Below are positions 14,096 through 27,255 of a stretch of DNA of 64,000 bases, piece by piece. How positions within the stretch are numbered: position 1 is the stretch's first letter; each line of letters opens with the position of its first letter. The notes below the pieces were generated by a model, which saw only the letters and a list, made by a program, of their open reading frames with translations, ran no database searches and was not told where the DNA came from. Both the position numbers and the translations under genes were made by a program. Location: the NCBI RefSeq assembly GCF_048128805.1, contig NC_136008.1, positions 20,626,459 to 20,690,458 of the forward strand, written 5' to 3'. The stretch is from Centroberyx gerrardi (lineage: Eukaryota > Chordata > Actinopteri > Beryciformes > Berycidae).

Positions 14096-14486
14096 TCATA
14101 TCATACTGAATACTTGCTGATGCTGGTTCTTGACAAGACTACATTTTAAGGGTTTCATTCCAAAATGCTATGTATCCATGTTGGGAAAATCTTTGCAAAA
14201 TCAAATGTGATTTTATCCTCAAAAACATAGCTGTTTTGTAAGTAAAGGTAAATAAAGGCTCCTGACTTTAATAGTTACCCATAATGGACGTTACTTGAAT
14301 ACCAGCCATCATGTGTGAGGTATCTCATTTTGGAATGAAACTCCTCATTTGAACTACTTCATACTGCGCATGCAAGAACCCAATTTTGGTCTCTGGGTGG
14401 AGAGAACACCATTTTATTCTTCATGGTAATCTCATAGCTGTTGACTACCTGGACATTAATGCAGTTCATTGACTTTGAAATTATAT

Positions 14487-15079
14487 TTAAAGCTGCACTA
14501 GGCAACTTTGCACAATGGCGACTCCAAATGGCAACGAGAGGCAACTGTTTGAATAATTTGAACTTTATGGTTTAATGTGGTACTTCAAATTGATACCATA
14601 CAATACTGATTCAACCTATAGCCAGTTCATGAAAACTTTTACATTTGCTGTTCTAAACACCTGTGCAGGGATCCTTTTTTCCAGGGAAAAAATGCCTTTT
14701 TTTACTTTTACAGAAGACACAACAGCAGTTTGTTTGGAATACATATTAGAAGGTAGGTAGAAGAAATATGAGAAGCTGCAGTCTACACTGAGGGTCTTTA
14801 TTACTACAGTATATTGGACCGGTGCCGACATTGAGTGCGAAACACCAAAGCAATGACCGCTTTTCACCAAAGGTGTCACCAAAATCAAGAAAAACAAGAA
14901 TCTCGCGGATTATCACTTGAAGTTTAAATTTGTCAGTGATCATACCTGACACCAGAGTTTCATTTGGGCAAATACAGTGAATCTATCTAGAGGGACGTTG
15001 TTCTCGCTTCCAGCCTTACTTTTTGATTTAGAGAAAACGTGTGCATTGTTGATTAAAATCTTGCCTAGTGCAACTTTAA
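14487..15079. mobile_element. TTAA-flanked MITE, 593 bp, both ends present
   Basis: Left end TTAAAGCTGCACTAGGCAA and right end TTGCCTAGTGCAACTTTAA form near-perfect terminal inverted repeats inside TTAA, the target duplication typical of piggyBac-type elements. The interior differs from the other copies. No transposase. Confidence 0.75.
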
Positions 15080-15435
15080 CTCAGACTATTGCTTAAAACG
15101 TGCCTATGTGCTTTTTTGGAATCTTCAGAAAATATACCTAACCTAGTTAAATTAATGTTATTATCTTAATGAGGAGGAGGTAGGTCAGTCAGAGCTCAGG
15201 TGAGAAGGGTCTAGTGCACATCAGACACCAGATACAGGCTTGGAGGTGAGTGCTTTTGCTAATACTATAGACAACTACAGAGAGAAAGAGACACACACAC
15301 ACAGATAGAGAGAGAGAGAGAGTCAGACAGAGAGAAAGGAATGCTGTTTACTCATTGCACTCATCCATAAGAGGGCTCCATCTCAACAGTCAGTCAGCCG
15401 GACGTTCCCTTGTGTTCAGCACCGCATCCAGCCAA

Positions 15436-15610
15436 CCCCCCCCCCCCCCCCCCCCCCCAACAACCCCCACCCCTGCCCCCAAACCCCCCCAAACCCCCCA
15501 AAACCCTAAACCGCCACCACTTTACCAACACAAAAAGATGCAGCACGGCACTTTCCTTTTCACCCTAGCATGCAACTGCTCCCCCCGCACCCTCCCCCCC
15601 CCCCCCCCCC
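15436..15610. repeat. C-rich block with C23 (15436-15458) and C17 (15594-15610)
   Basis: Two pure C homopolymers in a C/A-rich, Pro-coding-like but noncoding region. Confidence 0.9.
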
Positions 15611-18600
15611 GGCCCCCACCCCCCCCTTTCCCACCTTTGTATCAGTTGAAAGGCATATGGTTACTGCCATCCGATTCCCCCCGGCTGAAAGTGCCTTTCA
15701 CTTTACCGCAGTTCACAAAGAGGTCAGACTACGGCAAACAGAAATATTGTGTGAGAGCTCACTTTTTTTGTGCCTAAGCTAAGAGATGTGAGAGACACAA
15801 GAATAGCCGGGGAAGGAGAGTCCCTGATAAAGTTACATCTGGTCAAACAAACCTCACTCCATTCCTCATGCCAGAGGAGGAGAATTTATGTTGCAGTGGA
15901 TAAAGAGCGGTATTTGCGGGAATTGACAGAAGCTAACCTCGGACATGGTCGGCCATACATCATTCACTCAGCTCCACATCCACGCACCGAGTTTTGAAGC
16001 CAGGTTGGATTTCCTAACGTAGCGCAAAGTGCTGCCACAGAAATGTTCTGTTTGGAGCCACAGCGAGTCGAATGGTGACGAATTCGGGAAGGAGAAAACG
16101 AGGGCATCCTGTCTAAAGTAACTGTCACAATGGGAAAATCAATCAGCGATGGGACGGACAGGGTTGATCGGAGCGAGGTGTCAGAAATATCACAGCGGCC
16201 GGTGTGTGTAACATGATGAGGCTGTGTTTCGGTCACAAAGCCCTGGGTCCTGTGGGCTATCTAGTCCCTCCAGCTCTCTTTGTGCTCCTCTGGTAAATGA
16301 TTAATAATGAGTGTTCCTCTGCTGACCTTGTTTGTTAAAAGACTTGTACCTGACAACTTTCCACAGTTTGTGCACGAAAGGAAAACTATTTCTGACACGG
16401 ACAGGGACCTACTCCTATTTCAGAATGTCTCCTCGTGCCGGTTAAATGAGTCGTAAAATAAGTTGAGCCCTTTGAAGCTTTTCAATCTCTGCTCTAGTGT
16501 CCCCATTGTTAACCTTAATAATTGTAGCCATGAGTTGCAGGGGAAATTTTCAGCACGCAGCCCTGTAATTACGCTGCCTATTCATGCACCAATTTATGAC
16601 CAATATTTTTCTAGGCATAAAAGCTACTGAACTGAACATTTGATTTCCAACAGGAACTCTGGGGAACCACACCAAAACAGCCTCTGGAAAGAAACCGCGC
16701 AGCCAAAGAGACTTCAGCACTTCAAACACTTCACTGCGAGCTAAAAGAGATTAATTCTGAAAAGCTAACTGGTGTTTACTCTGCCCTTTATGATGGTTAC
16801 TTTCAGTAGGATAACATTTGGTGAGAAAGTGTCAGACTCGGTTTGACTCTGGGCCTGCTGCCTCCCCACAGACCGGGGACTCTTCGAGGAGGTCTTCCCC
16901 CAGCGAACTCCCTCCCCCCCTGGGGAATAGGCTGACGACCGGCCTGGAAGCGTGCCTTGTTCCACGGGGCCATCAAACATTTATTCATCTCATAAGCTGC
17001 TGCCAACAACCTCAGTTTACAGCCGTGGGCACAGGCAGCGAGCTGGGAGCTGAGCGAGGGAGGGCAAGTCAGATGCACAATTATGACAGTCATATAAAAG
17101 ATAATGCTGTCACATTTGAATTTATAAGCCTTTCTGTTTTGCTGTGTGTAAACATGGGTGTGCGTGCATCTGTGTGTGTGTGTGTGTGTGTGTGTAATAG
17201 GGAATACGGGGGGGGTTGCATCCTTGAATGGAAGACTGACTTGCACCATAAATCTGTCCCTCATCGGGAAGACAAAATGAAAAGAGTCCCGTCATAAAAC
17301 ATCTGTAACGGCTCCATCCACCACCAACGCGTAATGGGGCAATTACCAGGAAGGGGGCTGGGACAGCATGAAGCCTTTTACTCTCTTTGTGCGTGTGTGT
17401 TTCGGCTTGTGCGTGTTCATATGCATACATCTGTGTGCGTGTATACATATATAGTGTTTGCGTGTGCATTCCAGCTAAGCACCAACACATGAAAAGAGCC
17501 ATAAAAGAGGCACAGACTGAGCGATAATCCAACAACTTCCACTTTCACATGATTACTGAACCTGGATCCCAAAAACAAAAGACTCTCCTCCTCTGTCGTG
17601 ACCCAGGCAAACGGTCAAAAACAAGCCGGTGTTTGTTCCCCCGAGCGGCCACTCTCCGCTCTGTACGGCTGACAGACGGGCACATCTAATCTGAAATTGC
17701 ATTATTGATGCCTGATCTTTCGCGAGGCCGAGCCTGGGCCCTGTGTCTTCCACACCTCGTAATCAAGCATAATTGAGGTTAACTGTACGGCATGGCTGAA
17801 ACGCTAGACAGGTAAGCCGCAGCCTCTCATGATTAATGTAGTGTGTTAGTGCTCCGGGCTCTGACCTTTTGAGATAGGCCAGGCACCATTTTTAAGTGAA
17901 AGCTCTGCCTCTGCTGAGTTGTGGAGTTGTCCATCAAGTACCCCCCCTCCCCTCCCCCCCCCCCTCACACCCCACCCCACGCCCCCCACCCACCATCATC
18001 CCCTTCCAAAGTCAGATCCTTGTCTTGCTGCCTCATTGCCCCTGACCCATGTTTGTTTGCCTACATGTCTCCTTTTACAATACAGAACCAAAACCTCTGT
18101 TTACCACTCGGGTCATTCCTTAAATTAGGGGCCTATTCTTGTGGATAAAGGTGAAAACAGTTACTGGACGTGGATGAAGCTTCTTCTGTGTTGTTCCAGA
18201 CACTTTTTTCTTACCTTTGAGACATAAAGGTATTGGCTATTCTGGGGTTTGTCTTGTGATTGAATTTCTGTCTGATCCTTTTGTCAAGTTACACTGCAAG
18301 TCAAAGCCTGTATGGTTGGCCTGTTTTGTCCTCCAGCTGGTTGAGTGGCCACAGCAGTGAATGCCATTGTCCAGGCCCTATTGGTCAATGACCCTCCCTC
18401 TCCTCTCCACAAGCCTCCACGGATGTGAATTGGCAGGGAGGTCATGTCCTTGATTTGCTCCCAAACATAAGCATTGTCAGAGTTAACTAAGTAAATTTAC
18501 TTTTGACTCGAGCTCATTCAGACTCTTACACAAACACACACACGCACACGGACACTCGGGCACATGCCCAAACAAAAAGATGAACTATAAGCATACAAAA

Positions 18601-19579
18601 AAGACAATCTCCCCTTCTGCTGAGTGTACGGAGATTTGCGGGGGAATCTGAAGGTGTACTTGTGAATCGGGGATGGCTAGGACACAGGTCACCATCTGTA
18701 ACATAGACCAGGGGTAGTAAATGGATGAGGAGGGGTGAAAGGGCGCCCGGAGACATTCCTTTAGAAAATAAACAGAAAGAAAAGGGCTTCGCCGGACAGG
18801 TACTCCAAGCAGATCTATCAACTTGACTTCATCTTTTGCTGATGCATTTAATGCTACATCTCTCGATCTTTCCCAGGTATAAAAACCACAAACGACTTCT
18901 CTAGTGTCACAACCTGTGAAAGTGAAGTTTCTACTGCAATTTGCTGTAAAATACACTGGCATTAGTGATGTAGGACTGCTGTCTCACGTTTCAACAGCCC
19001 AATTGGGAGTGGGTTTAATGCAATTAGCAGGTTATCTATGGTGAAGTGGAGGTGTCTGCTGTCTCGCTGTTACCGTATGGTCTGGCTGGAGGGTGGGATG
19101 GGCTGCTGTAGGACCACAGAGGTAGAGGCAGAGGAAGAGACAGGCAGATGCTCCATTAGAGGAAACACCCTGTTCTTTTGTTATGCCGTGGCTGCTCCAT
19201 CCTGGTTTAATTTCTGTCTCTGCTTAAAGAGCAGCTGCCAAGGGCAACCACCACTCTCTTAAACCAGAGATCTTTACGTTTTTGGGGAGTGATTTCAAAA
19301 GTTTCAAACTTAAGCTCTGTTTCATACCGGAGGGTGTCAAGACGTGGAGTTGTTCTTTTTTCAACTTGAGTCTGGAGAAAAAAACAGAATCACAGGAAAA
19401 AAATGTGACCTCTGGCATTAAGGCACAAGCAAGTGTATTTAATGTTTGGATCCGCCCCTGCCTTTGTGTTGAGGCCAGTGGTTCAATGAAAGGCGGCAGT
19501 AGGGGTCACTCCAGGCATCTGCTGCTCTTCTGCACCACTCATCTGTCCATCTGTGTATGCTGCTGCCCTTCTGTCCCCG

Positions 19580-19617
19580 ACACACACACACACACATATA
19601 TATATATAGAGAGAGAG
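19580..19617. repeat. Compound (CA)n(TA)n(GA)n microsatellite
   Basis: Three dinucleotide tracts directly joined. The adjoining plus-strand frame is a repeat artefact. Confidence 0.9.
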
Positions 19618-22198
19618 AAAGACACTCTCTTGCTATCTATTTCGCGCTCTCATGTTTGTTTGTGAACACATGAGTTAGTGAAGGAGCGTGTGATGAGTGT
19701 GTTTGTGTGTTTTTACTCTGTAAGTCTGTATAATCTGGAGAGGAAGCACCTTGCGCCGGCCTGTGGAGCGCAGGATGGTGGCTGGAGAAAGGTGTCACGC
19801 TTTATTACAAGGGGAATAAACCGTGAACCATAATGGAGAGAACCAGAAGAAACCAGAGAACGAGAGACCCCTCGAGAGACCAAAAAAAAAAAAAAAAATC
19901 TGTGAGAAGAGAAACAGACACTGAAAATCGTCGATAAATAAATTCCTATTGGATGTCATCAATAGCAGAGAAGGCCAGTTCCAGAGTCAGGCCTCGGCTG
20001 CGTCCAAGCTCTTCCCTTTCTCTTCTCCTGCTGCATTCAAATTTCAGTCCGTTCAACAAATCAAAGAGATCTAATTCCTCACAATAAATTTTCTAATTCT
20101 CTTTAATGCCCATTTAGCAAATTTTTGCTTGCTATAGAGGTCCTGGCTGTCTGAAAGATGAGCTTGATTTATCCCCTTCCTGTCGTTGATGAGGACATCA
20201 CTGATAACGGCGAGGTTAAGTATGAGGAACATTTATGTCTCCATACGAGCCAAGACGTTCTTGGAGAGGCTCCCGGTCTTTCCACTAGGAGCAACACCTT
20301 GTAGATCTTCACTCATGCAGCCTACCAGTGCGTCACAGATCTCCAAGAGGAGCCTCCACGCACAGATGTGGGGTGTCAAGACTATTTGTGTTATACATTC
20401 TCCACATTTCTGATGAAAAGGACCTGTCCCCTCGCCAATTTCAGTTTGCTTAAACTAATATATTAGGAAGAAGTTTCAAATAAACACAACTCTCTTTTGC
20501 TCTCCCTCTGCCTCGGCGTGGAGAGACAATAAGGCGGTTGTGATGAAGAACTTTATAGGAACATTTAACTTAAGAGTGAGGGATTGAGGCGCGTAAACAA
20601 AGCATTCCTTTCCCTTTCATCACCGTTTAACTGTTCCCCTGCATTCGGTCTCACGTTCGGGCCAGTGCCCACCAGACCGGGGAACTTGTCAAATAAATAT
20701 AAATCAAAAAAAATAAAAAAGTTTACTCCACAAGTTACCATGGAGTTGCATTTCATGTCTGTACGCTCCCTGGAGAAATGTAACGAGTGTCTGATGAAGC
20801 CGCATTATAAATTAGCACCATTTCTAATGTGGAATCAGCCATAAAGAAGCCCTCATCTTTCCCTCTGGAGTGACTCAGGGTGGCGCACAGTATCCCACAA
20901 AGTGCACTTGTGTGTGAGCCAGAGGATAGCATGGCTAGTAGTAGCACATAGCATCCTGATGATGCTGTTCCAGACATAGCCTGAAGGGCCATTTGGTTAT
21001 ACTCAGGGGAATGGTTGTTGTGTCAGTCATATGCAGCGACTGCTAAAGAGTGCACTTAGCATCCTCTATTTCCCCCAGCAAGCATGTGGGGAGTGACATG
21101 ATACTGTACAAGAGCCTGGACAACATATAACATTTCAAAGCAATTTCCTAATTGTTTCCAGGCCAAGGTCGATAGCCTATATGGAAGCAATCCCTTCTTT
21201 CAAACTTTTTCATCCGCAGATTGGGAAACATTAAAGTGTTAAGTAAACTTGACCCAGGCTGGCTAATTCATTGGGAAATAGCTGTGGTTCATACATTCAG
21301 TGCCATATCAGTGACAGTCAGTGTATTTCCTTCTACTTGGATGGTCACCATATGTTTACATAGTTTTTTTGTGGAGCAGTCCTGAGCCAGACAGTCACTG
21401 AACAATGGCATTTGTTGTCTATGATGAGAGAGTGGACTGTTTACAGAGGGGGGAGAATAGTGGATTAACCATTATACCTGAAGGCAAAGGTCTCTGAGAG
21501 CTGCGCTCCATATGCACTGTACACATCTTATGGGCAACAGGCATCAGGAAATTAACCAATCCTCTTATGTTTATTCCAATAAAACTCTAACCTTGTAAAG
21601 TTCCACATAGGTTCATTAAATTGTCACTATATTTCCTGAAGAACTGACATTCAGTATAGTTTATGAATGTCACAGTCAACCTTAAAACAAATAAAACACA
21701 ATGCTTTTCTACAAGCTAAGCATGTCATTCAAGCATATTTAATGGTTAATTGAGAAATATATCACCGTTTTCAGGAAGATTTTTGTAAGACTGATGTTAA
21801 AAATGCATAGATATAGGCTCTAGAAAAAGAACAATATACAAAATGATCTCTTATCTCTTAGTTATTTACAGGCTTTAAAAAAAATAGCAATAATGTGGTT
21901 ACTTCTTTTTCTCATACTTAATCCACAGATGAAAAGGAAACTTTCTTGACCTCTTATTTCAGTCAGAAAGAAAATGCCCTTCAATGTTCTTGTTGGATTT
22001 TGAATTGGCAAGGTTTTGGATAATTCAAACCCTCATTTGCAGCGTGACTGACGTTGATGATACTTCCTCTTTAAAACACTTGAAATAAAATGAAATTATG
22101 TTTTCAGCCACAGAGGCTCACAGCACAGTTTTGGAGAGAAATGAGGGTGGAATTAATCAGCAGAAGTACAAGACTGGTGGATTTGTTTTGGATTGGAT

Positions 22199-23326
22199 TT
22201 TATTTGTACAGTAATGGTGTGGAATATTATCCAATAATATATGTATATAAATGATTTTATATATCATTGTAAAAGCTCTTTACACTCTAACTGAATGCAC
22301 CTCAAAACTCAGATCCTATATGCAATTATGAGGTAGACATTAATAATGGTATTTCCACCCTCTGCAAAAATATTGAATACACCTTAAATTACTCTTATCA
22401 ATGTAAGAAATATATGATTATCATGAAACTCTGTACATCACAAATAATAAAATAATTATAGAATAGAAATTATACCGATTTGAGTGCATTTGTATATTTA
22501 CAAAGAAATGCCTTTTCTCATTTCTCCATTCGTTGCACTTTGTAAAGTTTTCGACTGTACAAATATTTACAGCTCAAAATAACGAACAGCAGTGCATTCA
22601 AAGCTAATGTGCATTTAAATATCGTCTCGTTTGCGAGTCTTTTTTTTTCGTCAGTCGATTTATCAAAGAAGACAAAACTCTTGCTGACCGCATGTCCTTG
22701 GCGCAGTCAGTTGTGGAAGTGCATTTCGTAAAGATGCAGACTTTGAGCAAAAAGTTCGCCTCAGTAATGTGTGCTTTTTTTTTTTTTTTACAACAGGGTC
22801 CCAATCAGTCCACTTTGAATGGAGGCACAATCTGGTTTTGTGTCCGTTACGTCCAATGTCCATTCTGTCCGCAAAGGCGCGCGACGCTTCTCCCCACGCA
22901 GCGCCTCGCCCGGTGCGCACCTCTCCGCTAAATGGGAGCAAACTGGTCTCCAGTAAGGGAAAATCTCTTGAAGGCATTACCACCGCCGCGCTATCTCCTT
23001 TCCTCAGACCAGTGTGTGTGTTTGGTAGATTAGACATTCACCTTCTTTTTTGGAAAATAGGCACTTGCTCGGGCCTGTAATGGCTCCAGCTGGACAGTGG
23101 CAATTACAGCCTGGATGCACATCGCCAAAGCAGTCCGCCTGGCAGAGCCGCGACAAAGCGCTGACAGGCAAAACCCAGTGTCCTCTGGCTTCGGCACGAA
23201 CAGGTGCACCGGTGGACTCAGTAGGCTCCCATCTCGCCTTGGTGATCAGTTATAGAAAACAGGCGATGATGCGCCACACACACCAAGTTCCCATTCCTTG
23301 TGCCATATGGGCACGTCTCTTTCTCT

Positions 23327-23406
<80 letters not shown>

Positions 23407-23723
23407 GGGCATGGGAAACAAAAGCCTATGTGATGAGTGACAACTTGTTGCATGGTTGGAAAAGTAGGCGTAACACTTTGAGACATGGAGTGATAATTAT
23501 TGTGACTGTAACTGAGTCTGAACTAACAGAATAAATAGCAAATATCGCCTCTGTGCGCATCCCTTTTGAATAAAGACAAGGCATTGCAGACCTGTGAGGA
23601 AAAGCACATGCTTGCCAAACTTTATATCTTCGACCTGGGACCCATCTGGACTTATCTTTGACTTCTTGACTTTAAAGGAGGTTCATTTATTTTGTTTTTT
23701 TTTACTTGCAGGAATAAGGGCCG
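22199..23723 (-). other. gdf6a: Probable 3' UTR of gdf6a
   Basis: The block below the stop codon is AT-rich and has no coding frame. On the minus strand it holds UGUAAAUA Pumilio-type motifs at about 22490-22500 and 22558-22567, and an AATAAA-like signal near 22199-22204. The far end is a guess from that signal. A (CT)n/(TTTC)n tract at 23316-23402 lies inside it. Confidence 0.45.
23316..23402. repeat. (TTTC)n/(CT)n tract in the presumed gdf6a 3' UTR
   Basis: About 85 bp of polypyrimidine on the plus strand, so polypurine (GA)n in the gdf6a transcript if the UTR call is right. Confidence 0.95.
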
Positions 23724-24724
23724 CTACCTGCACCCGCACTGCTCCACCACCATGTCCTCGTACTGTTTGTACACCACGTTATTGCCCGAGTCGATGTACA
23801 GGATGCTGATGGGGCTGAGTTTGGTGGGGACGCAGCAGCTGGGCGGGGTGCTGTTGGGGTCCATGGAGTTCATGAGAGTCTGGATGATGGCGTGGTTGGT
23901 CGGCTCGAGGTGCGACCTGAGGGGGAAATCGCACACCCCCTCGCAGTGGTACGCCTCGTAATCCAGGGGCGCGATGATCCAGTCGTCCCAGCCCAGCTCT
24001 TTGAAATTCACATGCAGCGCCTTTTTGCTGCACCGGGACTTGGACTTTTTCCCGTGTCTCTTCCCGTGCCGGTTGCTCAGCGCGGTCCTCCGCCGCCGCC
24101 TCGGCCCCTCTCCCTTCACCCCCCTCACCGGCACCCCCGCCGCCGCCGCCGCCGCCGCCGCCGCCCCCCCCTCCTTCGCCGCCACCCCCGCCTCCCCCTC
24201 CTCCTTCTCGCCGACGGACCGCCGCGACTTGATCTTCTCCTTCATCTCGTTGAACAGGTTCTCCCTCTTCTTGGACCGGGTGTAGGCGACCAGGATGGCC
24301 TTCTCCTGCTGGGACCGGCCGCTCCGGTCCAGCCCCAGCTGCCTCAGGTCCACCTCCGTGTCTGATTTACCGAGCGTGACCCTCAGCTGGAAGCAGAGCT
24401 GGTTGCCCTGCTGCTGGTGATGATGGTGATGATGATGGTGGTGATGATGATGGTGGGTTTTAAACATTTCCCACACGTCCAACACCTCCCACCCGGGCTT
24501 TGCGGAGTCCAGCGGGTCCAGCGACCTGGAGTCCAGCAGCCTGTCGGAGCGGCAGGGGAAGAGCTGGATGTCGTAGAGGCCCGGCGTCTGCAGGGACGTC
24601 TGGAAATCCCCGGGCGCTTTCCTAAATATCCTTAATTCCGCTCCGACCAGCTCCTCTTTGTCTGAAAGGGTTGAGACATCAAACAGATACTTTTGTCTTC
24701 GCAGAGGAGAGTGCAAAAGATCGT
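23724..24724 (-). CDS. gdf6a: gdf6a coding exon 2 (prodomain remainder, furin site, mature ligand)
   Basis: The acceptor is TCCTTGCAG just upstream of 24724, and the exon opens [17 protein letters not shown] as in other GDF6 proteins. The His13 run is at 24417-24455 and the GCC-rich Ala run at about 24137-24165. The mature ligand of about 120 residues begins after RRRRR and ends [11 protein letters not shown] at a TAG stop. The local GC content is much higher than in the surrounding AT-rich DNA. The long plus-strand open frames over this exon are only its GC-rich antisense. Confidence 0.95.
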
Positions 24725-24846
24725 CTGCAAGGATAAAAAAAGAAAATAATTGCAGTCAGATTCACTTAGGGTGTACAGTGTTCAGAGGGATGGAGGGAGG
24801 GAGGGAGGGAGGGGGGACTCACATTCTCCCACAGAGGAGAGGCCTT

Positions 24847-24912
<66 letters not shown>

Positions 24913-27255
24913 TCTTTCTTGTTTTTCAGATGTCCACTCTGAGTCTGGCCTGAGCCAAACTGCAGCTGACAAATCCTCAAATTGGATAAACATAAAAAAT
25001 AAAACTCACGGTCAACATCATGCTTGGTATTATCGTTGTTAAAAAGCTTTGTTGGCCATCCAGCTTTATTCCTAAATTGTAATAACTCTAATAACTCTAA
25101 CAGGGAGGTAAGCCCATCTTGGCCATTTTCCTCCTGTTAGAGAACACTCTGATAATTTGATTTGATTAAATTGATCAAATAGCCAAGTAACCTCCAGATC
25201 TATTTGATAAATAAAATGGTTTGGAACATATCTCGATTATATAATATTAAGGTTAATTTAGAGAATGAAATTGATTATATTCGGTCTAATTTTACATCCT
25301 ACAAATTAAAGTTCTTAGCTTATGTAGCGAACGTTTTAAAACGTATGCAAAGCACACAAGGTTCATGTCATATAAGGGAACCATCCATTCCGGCATGTTC
25401 CCCAAACACATGCAAACCTTTGAATGATCACCTTGTAGGCTATTATTATATTTTCCCGCTAATCACCTACAATATATAGGGCCAAATTTAAACATTGTAA
25501 TAACAACTGTACTAATAATCTAATTAAACCTGCTGATATTTTAAGACCACGTCACTTTTAAGCAAAGTCAAAAGATTTTAATGAAAATAGTTCTGCTTTA
25601 ATTTTACTTGATGACAGATTAATTATTAATTTCCCCCTCTTTGGCAGAAAGGAGGGAAACTTTGCTCTTTACTCTTTCAAAATGTCTTAAATCTTGAAGC
25701 GCCGGTCAAATCAGAATAACAGAAATGTGATTAGTTTTCTTCTGTGTGTTGGAAAAGTTTTTGGAGGGCTCTTGCAGAGTTGTGAGGCAGAAAAACAAGG
25801 GGCCTAGTGATGTGAAGGCCCCTGGGTGCTGCCAGACACAACGGACCAAAGGCGACATACTGTACACTCAACTGAACAATACACAATTAATGCATTATTC
25901 CCTGCTGGAGACCCAGGAGGCCTGCAAATATTTCATCAAGGCGAACCAGTGAGCCTGGGATGTAGCGTTATGGAGCAACGCATAAAAGGCGTTTACAGTT
26001 TTATTGCTTCACAAAATACCTTCTAAATATCAGTTTGACAAATAAAGGCAGCAGCTTCTCCAAATGGCATTTCAAAAGCGTTTTCGATTAGGACTGTTTA
26101 TATTTGTAACATGTTATCATGTATAGGCTGCATTTTAAAGGTGATGAAAGAAGCCTATAAATAAATTTGGGTTTCTTCAAATGGCTCCACTGCAAAACAA
26201 ATGTCTATTTTAACAAGTCGTTTAGGGTTTGGGTCTTAAATCTTAATTTTCTGAAAACAAGTGAAGAATTCTGCCAAAAGGAGTGAGATTTTTTGCACTT
26301 TTTTTCAATGCAGTTTCACTTGTTTCTGGAATTTTCTAGAAACGAATAGAAATAAGGCAGCTCAGCTCACTCCACTAGCATAAAGAAAATGTCACTTAAT
26401 TTAACACAATTCTTGAAAAACAAATTGATTTACACTGGAAACAAGTGACACAGTCTCACCTCACTGTCAGATTTTCTCTCTTGTTTCAAGGAAAATAAAG
26501 ATTTTAAGATTCAATACTGAATCGAGCGACTTATTTGGATATTTAATAAAGAGATTTTTGCAGTGTTTGTATAATTAACACTTGTTGCCTCTGTTGAGCG
26601 TCACCATTTCTGGCTGTACGTGTACAGAGTCGTTTTTAAAAAAGAGAATGGTGACATGGCTACACTTAAACACGACTGTGATATCCTAATTTGTAAAGTT
26701 ATTCCAAATGGATATTTGAATCCGGTTGCCAGTTTTCCCCCCTGTGAACCCTGCGGAGTGAACCAGTAAAAGCAGATTGAAACCTGGTGCTTGTTTCACT
26801 AACTTTGCGCGTATGGTCTGCATTAGGATTTCTTTTTTTTTATAAGACCTCAAACAAATCGAATGCAAGGTCACCAAATAATTAACAGTTCTGAATTCCC
26901 ATCTTCCTCATTAAAGCACTTCCCCTCTTATATTTCATCTCATCTTGCCAACGACAACACTCCCGGTGAAACGGGCCTGTGCTGATTGTACAGCCTGTTA
27001 AAATTATTGACAGATACTCGCGTTGACAGTAAAAAATGTATAAACTTTTTTTTATTAGTGATATTTTTTAAAAAGACATTTTTTTCCACTGCGTGTAGAT
27101 GCTGGATGGTAGGTCCGTCGTAACAACAGAAAAGGTAAAAGCCCAGTAGGTTTTATTGCTTGGTAACAGCGGCGTCCATGCACTTTTGTTTGACCTTGTT
27201 GGTTGTATTTGAACAAATGCAAAACATGTTTTTAATTGTCATATATGCCTCTGTT

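Larger units (their letters stand above)
7691..14486. other. Gene-free stretch rich in microsatellites
   Basis: No coding exon is supported. The block at about 9720-9800 contains AGTTCAAAGGTGA, a nuclear-receptor/TCF-like sequence, without other evidence. A retroelement tail lies at 13915-14095. Confidence 0.55.
15080..22198. other. Gene-free stretch downstream of gdf6a with possible regulatory blocks
   Basis: No exon is supported. Homeodomain-core-rich blocks at about 16490-16650, 17685-17800 and 20030-20140 read like conserved noncoding DNA. The rest is C-rich (15436-15650, 17940-18010) or AT-rich single-copy-looking DNA. Confidence 0.5.

Noticed and set aside
15355-15782. Proline-rich frames of up to 140 codons
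   Set aside because: Caused by C-homopolymers; frame depends on uncertain run lengths and there is no family match.
23218-23534. Arg-Glu and Ser-Leu repeat proteins over the (CT)n tract
   Set aside because: Simple-sequence translation artefacts.
23892-24365. Long plus-strand open frame rich in Arg/Pro opposite gdf6a exon 2
   Set aside because: Antisense of the GC-rich gdf6a exon; composition explained by the reverse complement of the Gdf6 coding sequence.
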